This document shows positions 9,525 to 17,897 of a stretch of DNA of 64,000 nt, in pieces. The notes below the pieces were generated by a model, which was given only the letters and a program-made list of their open reading frames with translations, was not told where the DNA came from and searched no databases. Position 1 is the stretch's first letter, and each line of letters begins with the position of its first letter. The stretch is from Pseudoalteromonas sp. MEBiC 03607 (GTDB taxonomy: Bacteria > Pseudomonadota > Gammaproteobacteria > Enterobacterales > Alteromonadaceae), in the NCBI RefSeq assembly GCF_004792295.1, contig NZ_SRRY01000001.1, positions 3,107,501 through 3,171,500 on the forward strand, written 5' to 3'. Both the position numbers and the translations under genes were made by a program.

Positions 9525-9558
9525 ATGCACCTCGTTTACCTACTTAAGCGAGGTGTAT
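9525..9558 (+). terminator. Hairpin between transporter and small membrane pair
   Basis: A 10-base stem, CACCTCG (9528-9534) with CGAGGTG (9549-9555) plus three flanking pairs, forms 17 bases after the transporter stop. There is no T-run. The right arm contains GAGGTG, the only Shine-Dalgarno-like sequence before the next ATG (9568), so it could mask that site instead of terminating. Confidence 0.4.
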
Positions 9559-9567
9559 CGTCAATTA

Positions 9568-9939
9568 ATGGCACATATTACATTTTTCATGGTCAAGTTT
9601 TTGGCCTTTTCTGTTGGCTGTTTTGCCTGTTTTTTACTTCATGATCAAGCTAATGTTGCCCTTGTTTTATCTGCCGCAGTTACTGGGTTAGTTGGCACAT
9701 TCATTCCTTTTCCTGCTCGTTTTGGTAATCACCCATATGCAGCCATATACGCTGGCAGCTTTGCTGGCATGTGCTCATCAAGTTTAATTAACAGCTACTG
9801 GGAACTGAGCTTTATCTCTTTAATTGGTGCCTGCCTTTACGTATTAACTATGAATCTATTTGCAGGTTTTGGTGGTCGTCTTGGTAGTGTTGCTTTTGCC
9901 AGTGTGGCGCTTTATATGCTGGCAAAAGGGGTCTTTTAA
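9568..9939 (+). CDS. Small integral membrane protein, first of a paralogous pair
   Basis: About 123 residues with four predicted membrane helices. I do not recognise the family. The segments GTFIPFPARFG, AAIYAGSFAGMCS and GFGGRLGSVAFAS correspond to GTFIGMSAPKRFG, VAFFGGTFIGMS and GYGGALGVSAFLS in the next gene, so the two seem to be diverged copies. The ATG at 9568 is preferred over the GTG at 9553, which lies within a hairpin stem. The stop overlaps the next start by one base (TAATG), so they are translationally coupled. A two-component transporter or channel is possible, but this is inference. Confidence 0.65.
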   Translation: MAHITFFMVKFLAFSVGCFACFLLHDQANVALVLSAAVTGLVGTFIPFPARFGNHPYAAIYAGSFAGMCSSSLINSYWELSFISLIGACLYVLTMNLFAGFGGRLGSVAFASVALYMLAKGVF

Positions 9940-10319
9940 TGGATTTATTTATTGCTATTACCGCTTTATTAGGTGCCTACTCAACGTACTTTTTAGCGCA
10001 TCATAATCGCTTTGATGGCATCCGTGCATCAGCGGCTACCAGCATTATTGCATTTAGTGTCTTGAGCCTTTTATCTGTTGATGTGGAGCTCTACAGCGTG
10101 GCTTTCTTTGGCGGGACTTTCATTGGCATGAGCGCACCAAAGCGCTTTGGTATCTTCACGTTAGCCATATCTTCGTTACTATTTGCAATGTTGTTTGAAT
10201 ACTTAGTGCCACGTTTGCATGGCTACGGCGGCGCACTTGGCGTAAGCGCATTTTTATCTGTATGTGTTTGTCATATAGGTATTTTACTGGGTGCTCCTCG
10301 CAGTAAAAAAAGTAACTAA
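9939..10319 (+). CDS. Small integral membrane protein, second of a paralogous pair
   Basis: A 126-residue protein with four predicted helices and a basic C-terminus (RSKKSN). It shares the AFFGGTFIGMS and GYGGALGVSAFLS motifs with its upstream partner, and its start overlaps the partner's stop by one base. Paired, tightly coupled small membrane proteins with Gly-rich signature motifs usually assemble together, as seen in several exporter families. No soluble domain or catalytic motif is present and no known name fits confidently. The ATG start is fixed by the overlap. Confidence 0.7.
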   Translation: MDLFIAITALLGAYSTYFLAHHNRFDGIRASAATSIIAFSVLSLLSVDVELYSVAFFGGTFIGMSAPKRFGIFTLAISSLLFAMLFEYLVPRLHGYGGALGVSAFLSVCVCHIGILLGAPRSKKSN

Positions 10320-10403
10320 ATCTTACGCAGCAGCTAAAAACCTATACCTTTTCACTAATATTAATTAATATGTTAATAACTTGTTTAAGGATAAAGGGTC
10401 TTT

Positions 10404-11159
10404 ATGCTGCTCCGCTCATTTCTGATTGCTACCCTGCTTTGTTTCATCAGTTGTGCGACGGCTGCGAAAACACTGACCTTTCTTGCCGAAGATTTACCAC
10501 CGTACCATTTTAAAAATCAGCAAGGCGAAGCAGACGGTGCGCTTGTTGAAGTAGTAAAAACAGCTCTGGCACGCGCAAACATCTCCGGCGAATTCAGAAT
10601 TATGCCAATGGCACGGGCTTTTTATGTGCTTGAAAACAATCCAAACATGTTAATGATTTCGTTACTAAAAAATCCAGCTCGTGAAAGCCGGTTTAAGTGG
10701 TTAGCACAAACCTATTTTTCAGATGCTTACCTCGTTGACCTTGCGAGCAAAAGCCACAAAATATTTAGTTTAAAGCAAGCTCAGCAGTACCGTGTCGCGA
10801 CTATTCGAGGCTATTCAAGTGAACATTATTTGAAGCAAGCGGGATTTAATGAAGATAAAAACTTGGTGCTAGTCAGTCATTACCATCAACTTTGGCAATT
10901 GCTTGAAAAAGAGCGCATAGACTTTGTGCTTACCAACACTCTAACCTTGCAAAACGAACTGGCATTATCTGGAGTTGAACCTAGTGATATTCATAAAAGC
11001 CTACACTTAGATGACTTTCCGTCAGGTCTTTATTTAGCTGCAAACCTTAATTTAGATAAACAACTCGCAGCGCAATTAAGAAACGCGGTTGAAGCTTTGA
11101 AGCAAAGTGGTCAATACCAAGCAATATTACAAAAATGGCAGTTGCCTTTACCTAATTAA
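10404..11159 (+). CDS. Periplasmic amino-acid-type solute-binding protein (SBP_bac_3 fold)
   Basis: A 251-residue protein with a signal peptide (about residues 1-21, ending ATAA) and the type II binding-protein layout: FLAEDLPPYHFKNQQGEADG at the start, a central hinge near YRVATIRGYSSEHYL and the C-terminal helix QYQAILQKW. No ABC permease or ATPase lies nearby, so it may be a sensor or a stand-alone ligand-binding protein. AAAGGG precedes the ATG. The next gene, a sensor kinase with a periplasmic TPR region, starts two bases after its stop, so the pair is one operon and the binding protein may feed ligand information to the kinase. Confidence 0.82.
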   Translation: MLLRSFLIATLLCFISCATAAKTLTFLAEDLPPYHFKNQQGEADGALVEVVKTALARANISGEFRIMPMARAFYVLENNPNMLMISLLKNPARESRFKWLAQTYFSDAYLVDLASKSHKIFSLKQAQQYRVATIRGYSSEHYLKQAGFNEDKNLVLVSHYHQLWQLLEKERIDFVLTNTLTLQNELALSGVEPSDIHKSLHLDDFPSGLYLAANLNLDKQLAAQLRNAVEALKQSGQYQAILQKWQLPLPN

Positions 11160-11161
11160 AA

Positions 11162-13378
11162 ATGAAAAACACTCCATTATTTTATAAAAGCTTAGCTTTG
11201 GCTTGCGCCCTTAGCTGCCTACCGTTAAGCGCCTTTGCAATAACTCCTGAACAGGCTCAAGAAAAACTAAACGAAGCACAATTGCTACGTAACAGTGATC
11301 CAAGCCAAGCAACGGATATATTTGAGCAGTTAACTAACGATACAACCCTCATCAATCAGCCACAGATCATTCAAGAAGCGCTCGAATCGTTGGCGTTTAT
11401 GAATGTAAGCAATGGCGATTATGACCAAGCACTGAGCTATGCAGAGCAACTACTAGATTACGGACAAACACAAAATAATCAGGCTGTAACGGTACGAGCA
11501 ATGCTTATTCAGGGTTACGCACAAGGTAGAAAAAGTAACTTTCTAACAGCAGAGCAGCACTACCGAGATGCATTATCCATTGCCAAACAGATACAAGATT
11601 CTATGCTGATAGCCCAGTCTTATGAGCGATTAGCAGCTATTTTACGCTGGCAAGATAAATACATAGCTGCTCTAAGCGAAGCACAAAAAGCAGTCAATAT
11701 TTTACGCGAGTTCGATGACGAAAAATCGTATGCATCTGCGCTACAAAACTTAGGTATTATTGAAGCCATTATTGGCGATCACAATGCGGCGCTTGCTAAT
11801 TTAACTTTATCATTTTCTTTGCATCAAAAACTTGATGATAAAAAAGGTATTGCAGATGCGCTTTATGAAATTGGCGAAGTTTATCGACGTATGGGTGACA
11901 ATGCTCAGTCGTTAAAGCACTTTAAAATGTCTCACGTGTTGGATTTAGAAATTGGCTCTAAAGTCGATATTGGTAATAGTGCCATGAAAGTTGGCTATGC
12001 TGCACTTAAACAAGGTGAACTTGCTACAGCCACCGATTACGCTGAGAAGTCGATTAGCTATTATCAACAATCATCTTCAAACACAGGGCTATGTCGCTCG
12101 TATAATTTAATGGCGTTAATTGCTATAAAACAAGGCAACATTAGTGAAGCGCAAGCATATATTGATCGCGCTTTAGCAATCGCTACTGACTATAATTTTC
12201 GATCACACTTAGTGTCTTTAGGGATCACTCAAACACGCATCTATCAAGCCCTTGATGATCATTCAAAAGCTATTAAAACCGCAGAGCAAGCTTTAAAACA
12301 GGCTGACGAACTGCATGATGTTGAAGATCAAATCAGCTTAAATAAACTACTCACTGACTCTTACCTTGCATTACAACTGTATAAACAAGCATTTGAATCG
12401 CAAAGCCGCTATCAAACCCTTGAAGATAATACCGGTAAAAATCAGCACGACTTAACAGTGGCCGCAATGCAAAGCCAAGTGGCTTTTATGCGAAATCAGC
12501 AAGAAATCAATCAATTGAGTGCTGATAAGCAAATTCAAGCCGCCCAACTAAGCGAAAGTGAATGGCAATTTAAAGCGTGGTTATTGGGCTTAAGCTGCGT
12601 GATTTTACTGATATCAGGCTTTGGCTACCGCTCATTTAAAAAGCGTAAACTTGCCAGCGAACGAGCACAGCTACTCCAAGAAGTTGTTGATAAAAAGAAC
12701 CGCTTACTAGCCGATGTATCTCATGAAATTCGCACGCCACTCACAGCACTACAATTGCAAGTTGAAGCATTGCAATACAATATCGCCAAAGACGTTGATG
12801 CCTCTTACGATGCAATTAATCGAAAACTTACCGATATCAATATACTGATCCGTGATATCCATCAACTAGCACAAGCAGATTCAGATAGCCTGTACCTTAA
12901 CTTAAAACCCTACTTACTTGCTGATGTACTATCCCTTTGGCAGCAAGACTTTGCTGCTTTTGTAGAAAACAAAGGTTTTGAATTTACCAGTAACATTCGC
13001 GTTGCTGCTGATATCAAGGTGACATGGGATATCGATAAAATTAAGCAAGTACTGACTAACCTTTTATCGAACAGTACTTTTTATACTGATAAACCCGGCA
13101 AAATTAAATTTGTAGCGACAGCCTCAGAGCAGAGTATTACTTTTAGTATTGAAGATACCCCACCCGGGGTTACTGATAATCAGTTGCTTGAAATTTTCGA
13201 ACGTTTATACCGCGTTGATAAGTCGCGCAGCCGTCAAACGGGGGGCTCAGGCCTTGGTCTGGCGATTTGTAAAAGCCTGATTGAAACACACAAAGGCACT
13301 ATAAAAGCTGAGCACAGTGAGCTAGGTGGCGTTAAGATCATTATTTGCTTACCGCTTATTAGTGAACAACAGGTTTAG
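11162..13378 (+). CDS. Histidine kinase with periplasmic TPR sensor region
   Basis: A 738-residue protein: signal peptide (1-26, ending SAFA), about eight tetratricopeptide repeats (roughly 40-420), a coiled linker, one membrane helix (about 472-490), a HisKA domain with DVSHEIRTPL and phospho-acceptor His521, and a HATPase with an N box (LTNLLSN), EDTPPG and GGSGLGLAI. It should autophosphorylate in the cytoplasm in response to a periplasmic protein-protein signal. No receiver domain or neighbouring response regulator is visible, so it is an orphan kinase. It begins two bases after the stop of a periplasmic binding protein, its probable partner. A hairpin at 13392-13420 follows. Confidence 0.9.
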   Translation: MKNTPLFYKSLALACALSCLPLSAFAITPEQAQEKLNEAQLLRNSDPSQATDIFEQLTNDTTLINQPQIIQEALESLAFMNVSNGDYDQALSYAEQLLDYGQTQNNQAVTVRAMLIQGYAQGRKSNFLTAEQHYRDALSIAKQIQDSMLIAQSYERLAAILRWQDKYIAALSEAQKAVNILREFDDEKSYASALQNLGIIEAIIGDHNAALANLTLSFSLHQKLDDKKGIADALYEIGEVYRRMGDNAQSLKHFKMSHVLDLEIGSKVDIGNSAMKVGYAALKQGELATATDYAEKSISYYQQSSSNTGLCRSYNLMALIAIKQGNISEAQAYIDRALAIATDYNFRSHLVSLGITQTRIYQALDDHSKAIKTAEQALKQADELHDVEDQISLNKLLTDSYLALQLYKQAFESQSRYQTLEDNTGKNQHDLTVAAMQSQVAFMRNQQEINQLSADKQIQAAQLSESEWQFKAWLLGLSCVILLISGFGYRSFKKRKLASERAQLLQEVVDKKNRLLADVSHEIRTPLTALQLQVEALQYNIAKDVDASYDAINRKLTDINILIRDIHQLAQADSDSLYLNLKPYLLADVLSLWQQDFAAFVENKGFEFTSNIRVAADIKVTWDIDKIKQVLTNLLSNSTFYTDKPGKIKFVATASEQSITFSIEDTPPGVTDNQLLEIFERLYRVDKSRSRQTGGSGLGLAICKSLIETHKGTIKAEHSELGGVKIIICLPLISEQQV

Positions 13379-13391
13379 TATCACAATTCCC

Positions 13392-13420
13392 TGAAATCGC
13401 CCCTAAACCGGGCGGTTTCA
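13392..13420 (+). terminator. Hairpin after the TPR kinase / before prpE
   Basis: GAAATCGCCC (13393-13402) pairs with GGGCGGTTTC (13410-13419) with one G-U pair and one extra T-A at the base. It lies 13 bases after the kinase stop. There is no T-run, so it is a weak or protein-assisted terminator or a leader structure for prpE. Confidence 0.5.
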
Positions 13421-13534
13421 CTACATCTAGCCCAATTAATGCCGACCAAGGTCGCATATTATTTAATCAAAAACCGCCCTATATTTTTTAGTACGTTGTA
13501 CAAATCTCTCACTAAAAAGTATAGGAGCCTCACA

Positions 13535-15418
13535 ATGGCGGGCGAATATCAACAACAATATCAACAGTTCCAGCGCGATCCGGGTCAGTTCTGGCTTGAG
13601 CAAAGTAAACGAATTCCTTGGTTTAAAGAGCCAAGTGCTCCTTATCAATATGACGATAATGATTTTTACCATTGGTTTGCCGATGGTCAGCTAAACACTT
13701 GTTACCTAGCCCTCGACCAACATGTCGAGGCAGGCTTTGGCGACCAAACTGCATTGATTTACGACTCTCCTGTTACCAATACCAAACAACAATACACTTA
13801 TGGCGAGTTACAAACTCAAGTTGCTAAATTTGCAGGACTCATGCAATCCCTTGGCGTAAGCAAAGGTGACCGCGTAGTCATTTATATGCCAATGATCCCA
13901 CAAGCGGTTATTGGTATGCTGGCGTGTGTGCGCCTCGGTGCCATTCACTCCGTTGTATTTGGTGGTTTTGCACCGCACGAACTCGCGGTGCGTATTGATG
14001 ATGCAAAGCCAAAGCTTGTGCTTACTGCGTCTTGCGGGGTCGAAATCAATCATGTGATTGAATATAAACCACTGCTTGATGAAGCACTCGACAACGCCAA
14101 GCATGCTGTTGAACACTGTATTGTATTTCAGCGTGAACAAGCCATCGCCGAGATGCAAGATGGCCGAGACATCGATTGGCAATCAGCCTCTGAGGCAGCA
14201 AGTGCAGTCGCTGCAGTACCTGTTGCAGGTGACGACCCGCTTTATATTCTTTACACATCAGGCACTACAGGAACTCCTAAAGGGGTGGTTCGAGAAAACG
14301 GAGGGCACGCAGTTGCAATGCATTACAGCATGGAAACCGTGTATGGCATGAAACCCGGTGAGGTATTTTGGGCAGCTTCTGATATTGGCTGGGTAGTTGG
14401 TCACTCATACATTGTATATGCGCCGCTCATTTATCGCTGTGCCACCGTACTTTATGAAGGCAAACCTATTAGAACCCCTGATGCCAGTGCGTTTTGGCGT
14501 GTTGTCGAAGATTATAAAGTCAGCGCCTTATTCAGTGCTCCTACTGCGTTTCGCGCAATTAAAAAAGAAGACCCTAACGCTGAGGGCTTTAAACAACACA
14601 ACACCTCAAGTTTAAAGCGTTTATTTTTGGCCGGCGAGCGCCTCGATCCGCCCACCTATGAGTGGCTAAAAGACAAAACGGGCTTGCCCGTACTCGATCA
14701 CTGGTGGCAAACAGAAACAGGTTGGGCGATTGCGTGTAACCCAATTGGTATTGAACAACTTGCCACTAAACCGGGCAGCTCTACGGTACCGACGCCGGGC
14801 TTTGATGTACAAATTCTTGATATGAACGGTGAGCAGTGTGCAGCAAACGAAAGTGGCGCTGTGGTTATAAAGCTTCCCTTACCACCGGGCTGTTTACCTA
14901 CAATTTGGCAAAACAATGAACGCTTTCAAGCGGGCTATTTAAGCGAGTACCCGGGTTATTATCTCTCTGGTGATGGCGGCTATATTGATGATGATGGTTA
15001 TCTATTTATTATGGGTCGTACCGACGATGTGATTAACGTGGCGGGGCACCGCTTATCAACCGGTGAGATGGAAGAAATTGTAGCTGCCCACCCTGCTGTT
15101 GCTGAATGCGCAGTATTTGGGGTTAATGATGCACTCAAAGGGCAACTACCCATGGCGATGATAGTGCTCAAAGATGATTACCTTGGCGATAGCAAAGAAG
15201 TCGAGCAACAGTTAGTTCACTCGGTAAGAAATCAAATTGGCGCCATTGCCTGCTTAAAAAACATTTTGCATGTTGAGCGCCTCCCAAAAACCCGCTCAGG
15301 GAAAATACTCAGAAAGAACTTACGTCAATTGGTCGATGGTGAAGAACTACAAATTCCATCTACCATTGATGATGCGAGTATATTTGATGAGATCAACCAA
15401 CAACTTAACAATCGCTGA
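13535..15418 (+). CDS. prpE: Propionyl-CoA synthetase
   Basis: Starting at the ATG at 13535 (AGGAGCC just upstream), the protein has 627 residues, matching E. coli PrpE (about 628). An upstream in-frame ATG at 13439 would add 32 residues without a ribosome binding site. It is an AMP-forming acyl-CoA synthetase: AMP-binding motif YTSGTTGTPKGVVR, the WWQTETGW substrate/AMP loop, GRTDDVINVAGHRLSTGEME and the C-terminal KTRSGKILRK lysine segment, where these enzymes are acetylated. It activates propionate to propionyl-CoA for the methylcitrate route. No prpBCD genes are adjacent, so it stands alone here. A strong terminator follows. Confidence 0.92.
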   Translation: MAGEYQQQYQQFQRDPGQFWLEQSKRIPWFKEPSAPYQYDDNDFYHWFADGQLNTCYLALDQHVEAGFGDQTALIYDSPVTNTKQQYTYGELQTQVAKFAGLMQSLGVSKGDRVVIYMPMIPQAVIGMLACVRLGAIHSVVFGGFAPHELAVRIDDAKPKLVLTASCGVEINHVIEYKPLLDEALDNAKHAVEHCIVFQREQAIAEMQDGRDIDWQSASEAASAVAAVPVAGDDPLYILYTSGTTGTPKGVVRENGGHAVAMHYSMETVYGMKPGEVFWAASDIGWVVGHSYIVYAPLIYRCATVLYEGKPIRTPDASAFWRVVEDYKVSALFSAPTAFRAIKKEDPNAEGFKQHNTSSLKRLFLAGERLDPPTYEWLKDKTGLPVLDHWWQTETGWAIACNPIGIEQLATKPGSSTVPTPGFDVQILDMNGEQCAANESGAVVIKLPLPPGCLPTIWQNNERFQAGYLSEYPGYYLSGDGGYIDDDGYLFIMGRTDDVINVAGHRLSTGEMEEIVAAHPAVAECAVFGVNDALKGQLPMAMIVLKDDYLGDSKEVEQQLVHSVRNQIGAIACLKNILHVERLPKTRSGKILRKNLRQLVDGEELQIPSTIDDASIFDEINQQLNNR

Positions 15419-15447
15419 TCTGCGTTTGTAATTTTGTAATGTTACCC

Positions 15448-15477
15448 AAAGGCCTTGTTTAAGGCCTTTATTCGTTT
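15448..15477 (+). terminator. Intrinsic terminator after prpE
   Basis: AAAGGCCTT (15448-15456), loop GTTT, AAGGCCTTT (15461-15469), then a T-rich tail to about 15477. It lies 30 bases after the prpE stop, so prpE and the next gene are separate transcripts. Confidence 0.88.
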
Positions 15478-15531
15478 TGGCCTATGGCTTGCAATTTTAC
15501 TAATAAGTTAGCAAACGAAAAGGTGGTTAAC

Positions 15532-17199
15532 ATGGCTGTTATCGCAGGTTATATCCAATTCAATGAATTAGGCAAAACAGAATTTCATTATATTAATCAA
15601 CTAGCTGATGTGTTTAATCGCTATAAAAAAGCAGATGTTAAGCGCTTTGATTGTGATAATGGAGCTATTTTTCAATATGATTTTGATGCATACCAACAAG
15701 CGAGTTGGTTGCAAACTGAGTCGCAAATTGCAACGCTGATTGGTCATCCCTTACTCAGTAGCTCTCGTAGTGATGATTTAAAGGCCATGGCAAATACAAG
15801 CTCGCTCAACACCTGCTTACAGCAATGTGAAGGAGTATTTAGCTTTTGCCAGTTTAATAGCCAATTAGGCAGCTTAGTTCTTGCCACAGACCCACTTGGC
15901 TTAAAACCATTTTACACCTTAAAAACGGCGCAAGGCTTACTGTTTTCAACCAACTTGGGGATATTTAAACAGCTAAGTATTGAGCTTGAAAGCGATGCCG
16001 AAGCACTCACAGAGCTTGCGGTACTTGGCTACCCGCTTTTAGATCACACGCCTTATAAAAACATTAAATGCTCATACCCAGGCGAAATATTACGTTTTGA
16101 TGCCAGCCACGGCGTGGTAAAACAACGTTACTTTGATTGGGTCGCCCTTGCCAAACAAAACCGAGAGGTGACCGATGCAATTGAAGGCGTTACTCAGGCT
16201 TTTCGCAGTGTTGTCACAAAAGCGATGCACACCGATAGAAAAGTGCTCAGTACCCTGTCGGGCGGCTTAGATTCACGATTAATTAACTGCGAGCTATTAC
16301 GCCAAGGGGTTCAGCTAAAGTCGTTTAATTTTTCGCAATCAGATAGCCAAGATCTCTACTGCGCAAAACAATATGCTTCGCAAAATGCCCTTAAACTTGA
16401 AGTTGTGCAAGTACGCGACACGCAAAAGCTCTCTGTTGAACAGCGCCTTGGCAAATACTGGCGCAAAGCACATCACAATGAATATAAAACCGTTTCAAGA
16501 CCACAAATTAGTTGGTCTGGTAATGGCGGCAGTGTTGGCTTAGGTGCGGTGTTTTATGGCGACGCTATTTATGCTGCGGCAAAAGAAAACAATCTTGATA
16601 AACTCATTCAAGCTTATTTAGATCAGCAGTACGCTTATTTGCCAAAGTCAGTGGTACATAATGCGTCTATGCTGCAACAAAAACTAATTGATAACCTAAA
16701 ACTTAGTTTTAAACCCTTGGCTGAATTGCCACTCGAAAAAGCATTCCAATTGTTTTTGCTACTCAATGATCAGCACCATCATTTGAGCATTCCAAACGAG
16801 CAAGTATGCGAGTTTAAAATGGAGTTCTTCCATCCGTTTTATTCGTGGAAAGTGCTGCAATATCCTTTAGCAGTCTCTGTTGAATATGTTCGTAAGCACC
16901 GTTTTTATCAGCGCTGGCTGAAAACCAGTTATCCGCGTGCCATGCTTGCACCATGGCAAGCCTATCCGGGCCATATGCCCTGCCCAATCAAAGTAAACTA
17001 CCAGTCGCAGTGGCAATTTAACAATAACAACCTGATGCGTTTTGGTGAACTGTTTAAGCTATGGTACGAGATCATGCGCTTTGACCGTCATCAGCTTATA
17101 AAACGCAGTCACTTTACCGCGTTATGTATATTGCAATTAGTACATTTAAAAAATGCACAGCCAAATATTCGCATCGCCCAGCGGTTCTGTCAGTGGTGA
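15532..17199 (+). CDS. Asparagine-synthetase-like protein lacking the glutaminase cysteine
   Basis: About 555 residues from the ATG at 15532, chosen because AAGGTGG sits five bases upstream; an ATG at 15484 lacks a good site. The C-terminal half carries the PP-loop LSGGLDS (243-248), which binds ATP and makes acyl-adenylates. The N-terminal half keeps class II amidotransferase features (DPLGLKPFY) but begins Met-Ala-Val, so the catalytic Cys2 is missing and ammonia release from glutamine is not predicted. Such proteins occur in antibiotic, lasso-peptide and surface-polysaccharide modification as amide-forming or cyclising enzymes. No lasso protease or precursor is recognised next to it. Function unknown. 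Confidence 0.8.
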   Translation: MAVIAGYIQFNELGKTEFHYINQLADVFNRYKKADVKRFDCDNGAIFQYDFDAYQQASWLQTESQIATLIGHPLLSSSRSDDLKAMANTSSLNTCLQQCEGVFSFCQFNSQLGSLVLATDPLGLKPFYTLKTAQGLLFSTNLGIFKQLSIELESDAEALTELAVLGYPLLDHTPYKNIKCSYPGEILRFDASHGVVKQRYFDWVALAKQNREVTDAIEGVTQAFRSVVTKAMHTDRKVLSTLSGGLDSRLINCELLRQGVQLKSFNFSQSDSQDLYCAKQYASQNALKLEVVQVRDTQKLSVEQRLGKYWRKAHHNEYKTVSRPQISWSGNGGSVGLGAVFYGDAIYAAAKENNLDKLIQAYLDQQYAYLPKSVVHNASMLQQKLIDNLKLSFKPLAELPLEKAFQLFLLLNDQHHHLSIPNEQVCEFKMEFFHPFYSWKVLQYPLAVSVEYVRKHRFYQRWLKTSYPRAMLAPWQAYPGHMPCPIKVNYQSQWQFNNNNLMRFGELFKLWYEIMRFDRHQLIKRSHFTALCILQLVHLKNAQPNIRIAQRFCQW

Positions 17200-17244
17200 T
17201 GGATACTAATCGGCAATAATACTTAATCATGTGAGGGCATTGTT

Positions 17245-17289
17245 ATGAAATACAAAAACAACTTTCTAAAAAATAATATTTCAGGCTAG
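17245..17289 (+). CDS. Possible 14-codon micro-ORF after the AsnB-like gene
   Basis: MKYKNNFLKNNISG, preceded by GTGAGGG with seven bases to the ATG, the strongest ribosome-binding match in this gap. It begins 45 bases after the AsnB-like stop and ends 38 bases before the lipoprotein start. It is rich in Asn and Lys. It is far shorter than known lasso or RiPP precursors, so it could be chance, a leader peptide or a small peptide substrate. Confidence 0.25.
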   Translation: MKYKNNFLKNNISG

Positions 17290-17327
17290 AATCAAGTAAG
17301 TTATTAATAGTTCAAGCTGAAATTTCA

Positions 17328-17897
17328 ATGAGAAAATGGATCCTTGCCCTGCTTCCTTTAACCGTATTAGCAGGCTGTACCTCAGTAAGTAAAGATGAAT
17401 GTTTACAAGCCAATTGGCATGGTATTGGTTATAAGCATGGTGCAGATGGCACTGAGTATCGTGATGGCATAGATGCCTTATCACAATGCAGCGAATATGG
17501 CGTAAGTGCCAATATTGCTGAATATAAAGTGGGATATGATCAGGGTCTGGCGGTATATTGTGAGCCCGAAAATGGCTTTACCCTTGGCATGCAAGGCGCA
17601 TCTTACAATGGCGTTTGTAACAGCACTGCTTTTCGTAAAGCATGGCAAGAAGGTAATGATAGGTACGAAGTACAGCAAAGACTGATATACATTGATGAGC
17701 GAATTGACGACATTGACCGCCGCTTAAAAGATATTCGCGCAGAGCTTAATAGCAATCAGCTTGATAATGGCCAGCAAAAAGAGCTTTATCGAGAACGCAA
17801 AGATTTAGAAAACGAACGCAAAGATTTACGCAAAGAGCGCGCCTTACTACCGCTTTTAAATAAATTGCCGAGTGTCGAAATATCAACCGAGTGGTGA
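17328..17897 (+). CDS. DUF2799 lipoprotein
   Basis: A 189-residue lipoprotein: signal sequence with lipobox LAGC and lipidated Cys17, then a DUF2799-type region (NWHGIGYKHGADG, GYDQGLAVYC, GxxGYNGVC-like elements with paired cysteines), and a highly charged helical tail from about residue 120 (DDIDRRLKDIR, YRERKDLENERKDLRKE) likely to form a coiled coil. DUF2799 proteins are of unknown function; the location should be the outer or inner membrane facing the periplasm. Its 3' end overlaps the 3' end of the opposite-strand PAS-GGDEF gene by 15 bases. Confidence 0.82.
   Translation: MRKWILALLPLTVLAGCTSVSKDECLQANWHGIGYKHGADGTEYRDGIDALSQCSEYGVSANIAEYKVGYDQGLAVYCEPENGFTLGMQGASYNGVCNSTAFRKAWQEGNDRYEVQQRLIYIDERIDDIDRRLKDIRAELNSNQLDNGQQKELYRERKDLENERKDLRKERALLPLLNKLPSVEISTEW

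Noticed and set aside
14058..14351. Plus- and minus-strand frames inside prpE
   Set aside because: They lie within a clear, conserved acyl-CoA synthetase gene and have no independent start signals.
15484..15531. Longer start for the AsnB-like gene giving residues MACN...
   Set aside because: Poor ribosome site; the internal ATG at 15532 has AAGGTGG. The longer form would still not begin Met-Cys in a glutaminase context.
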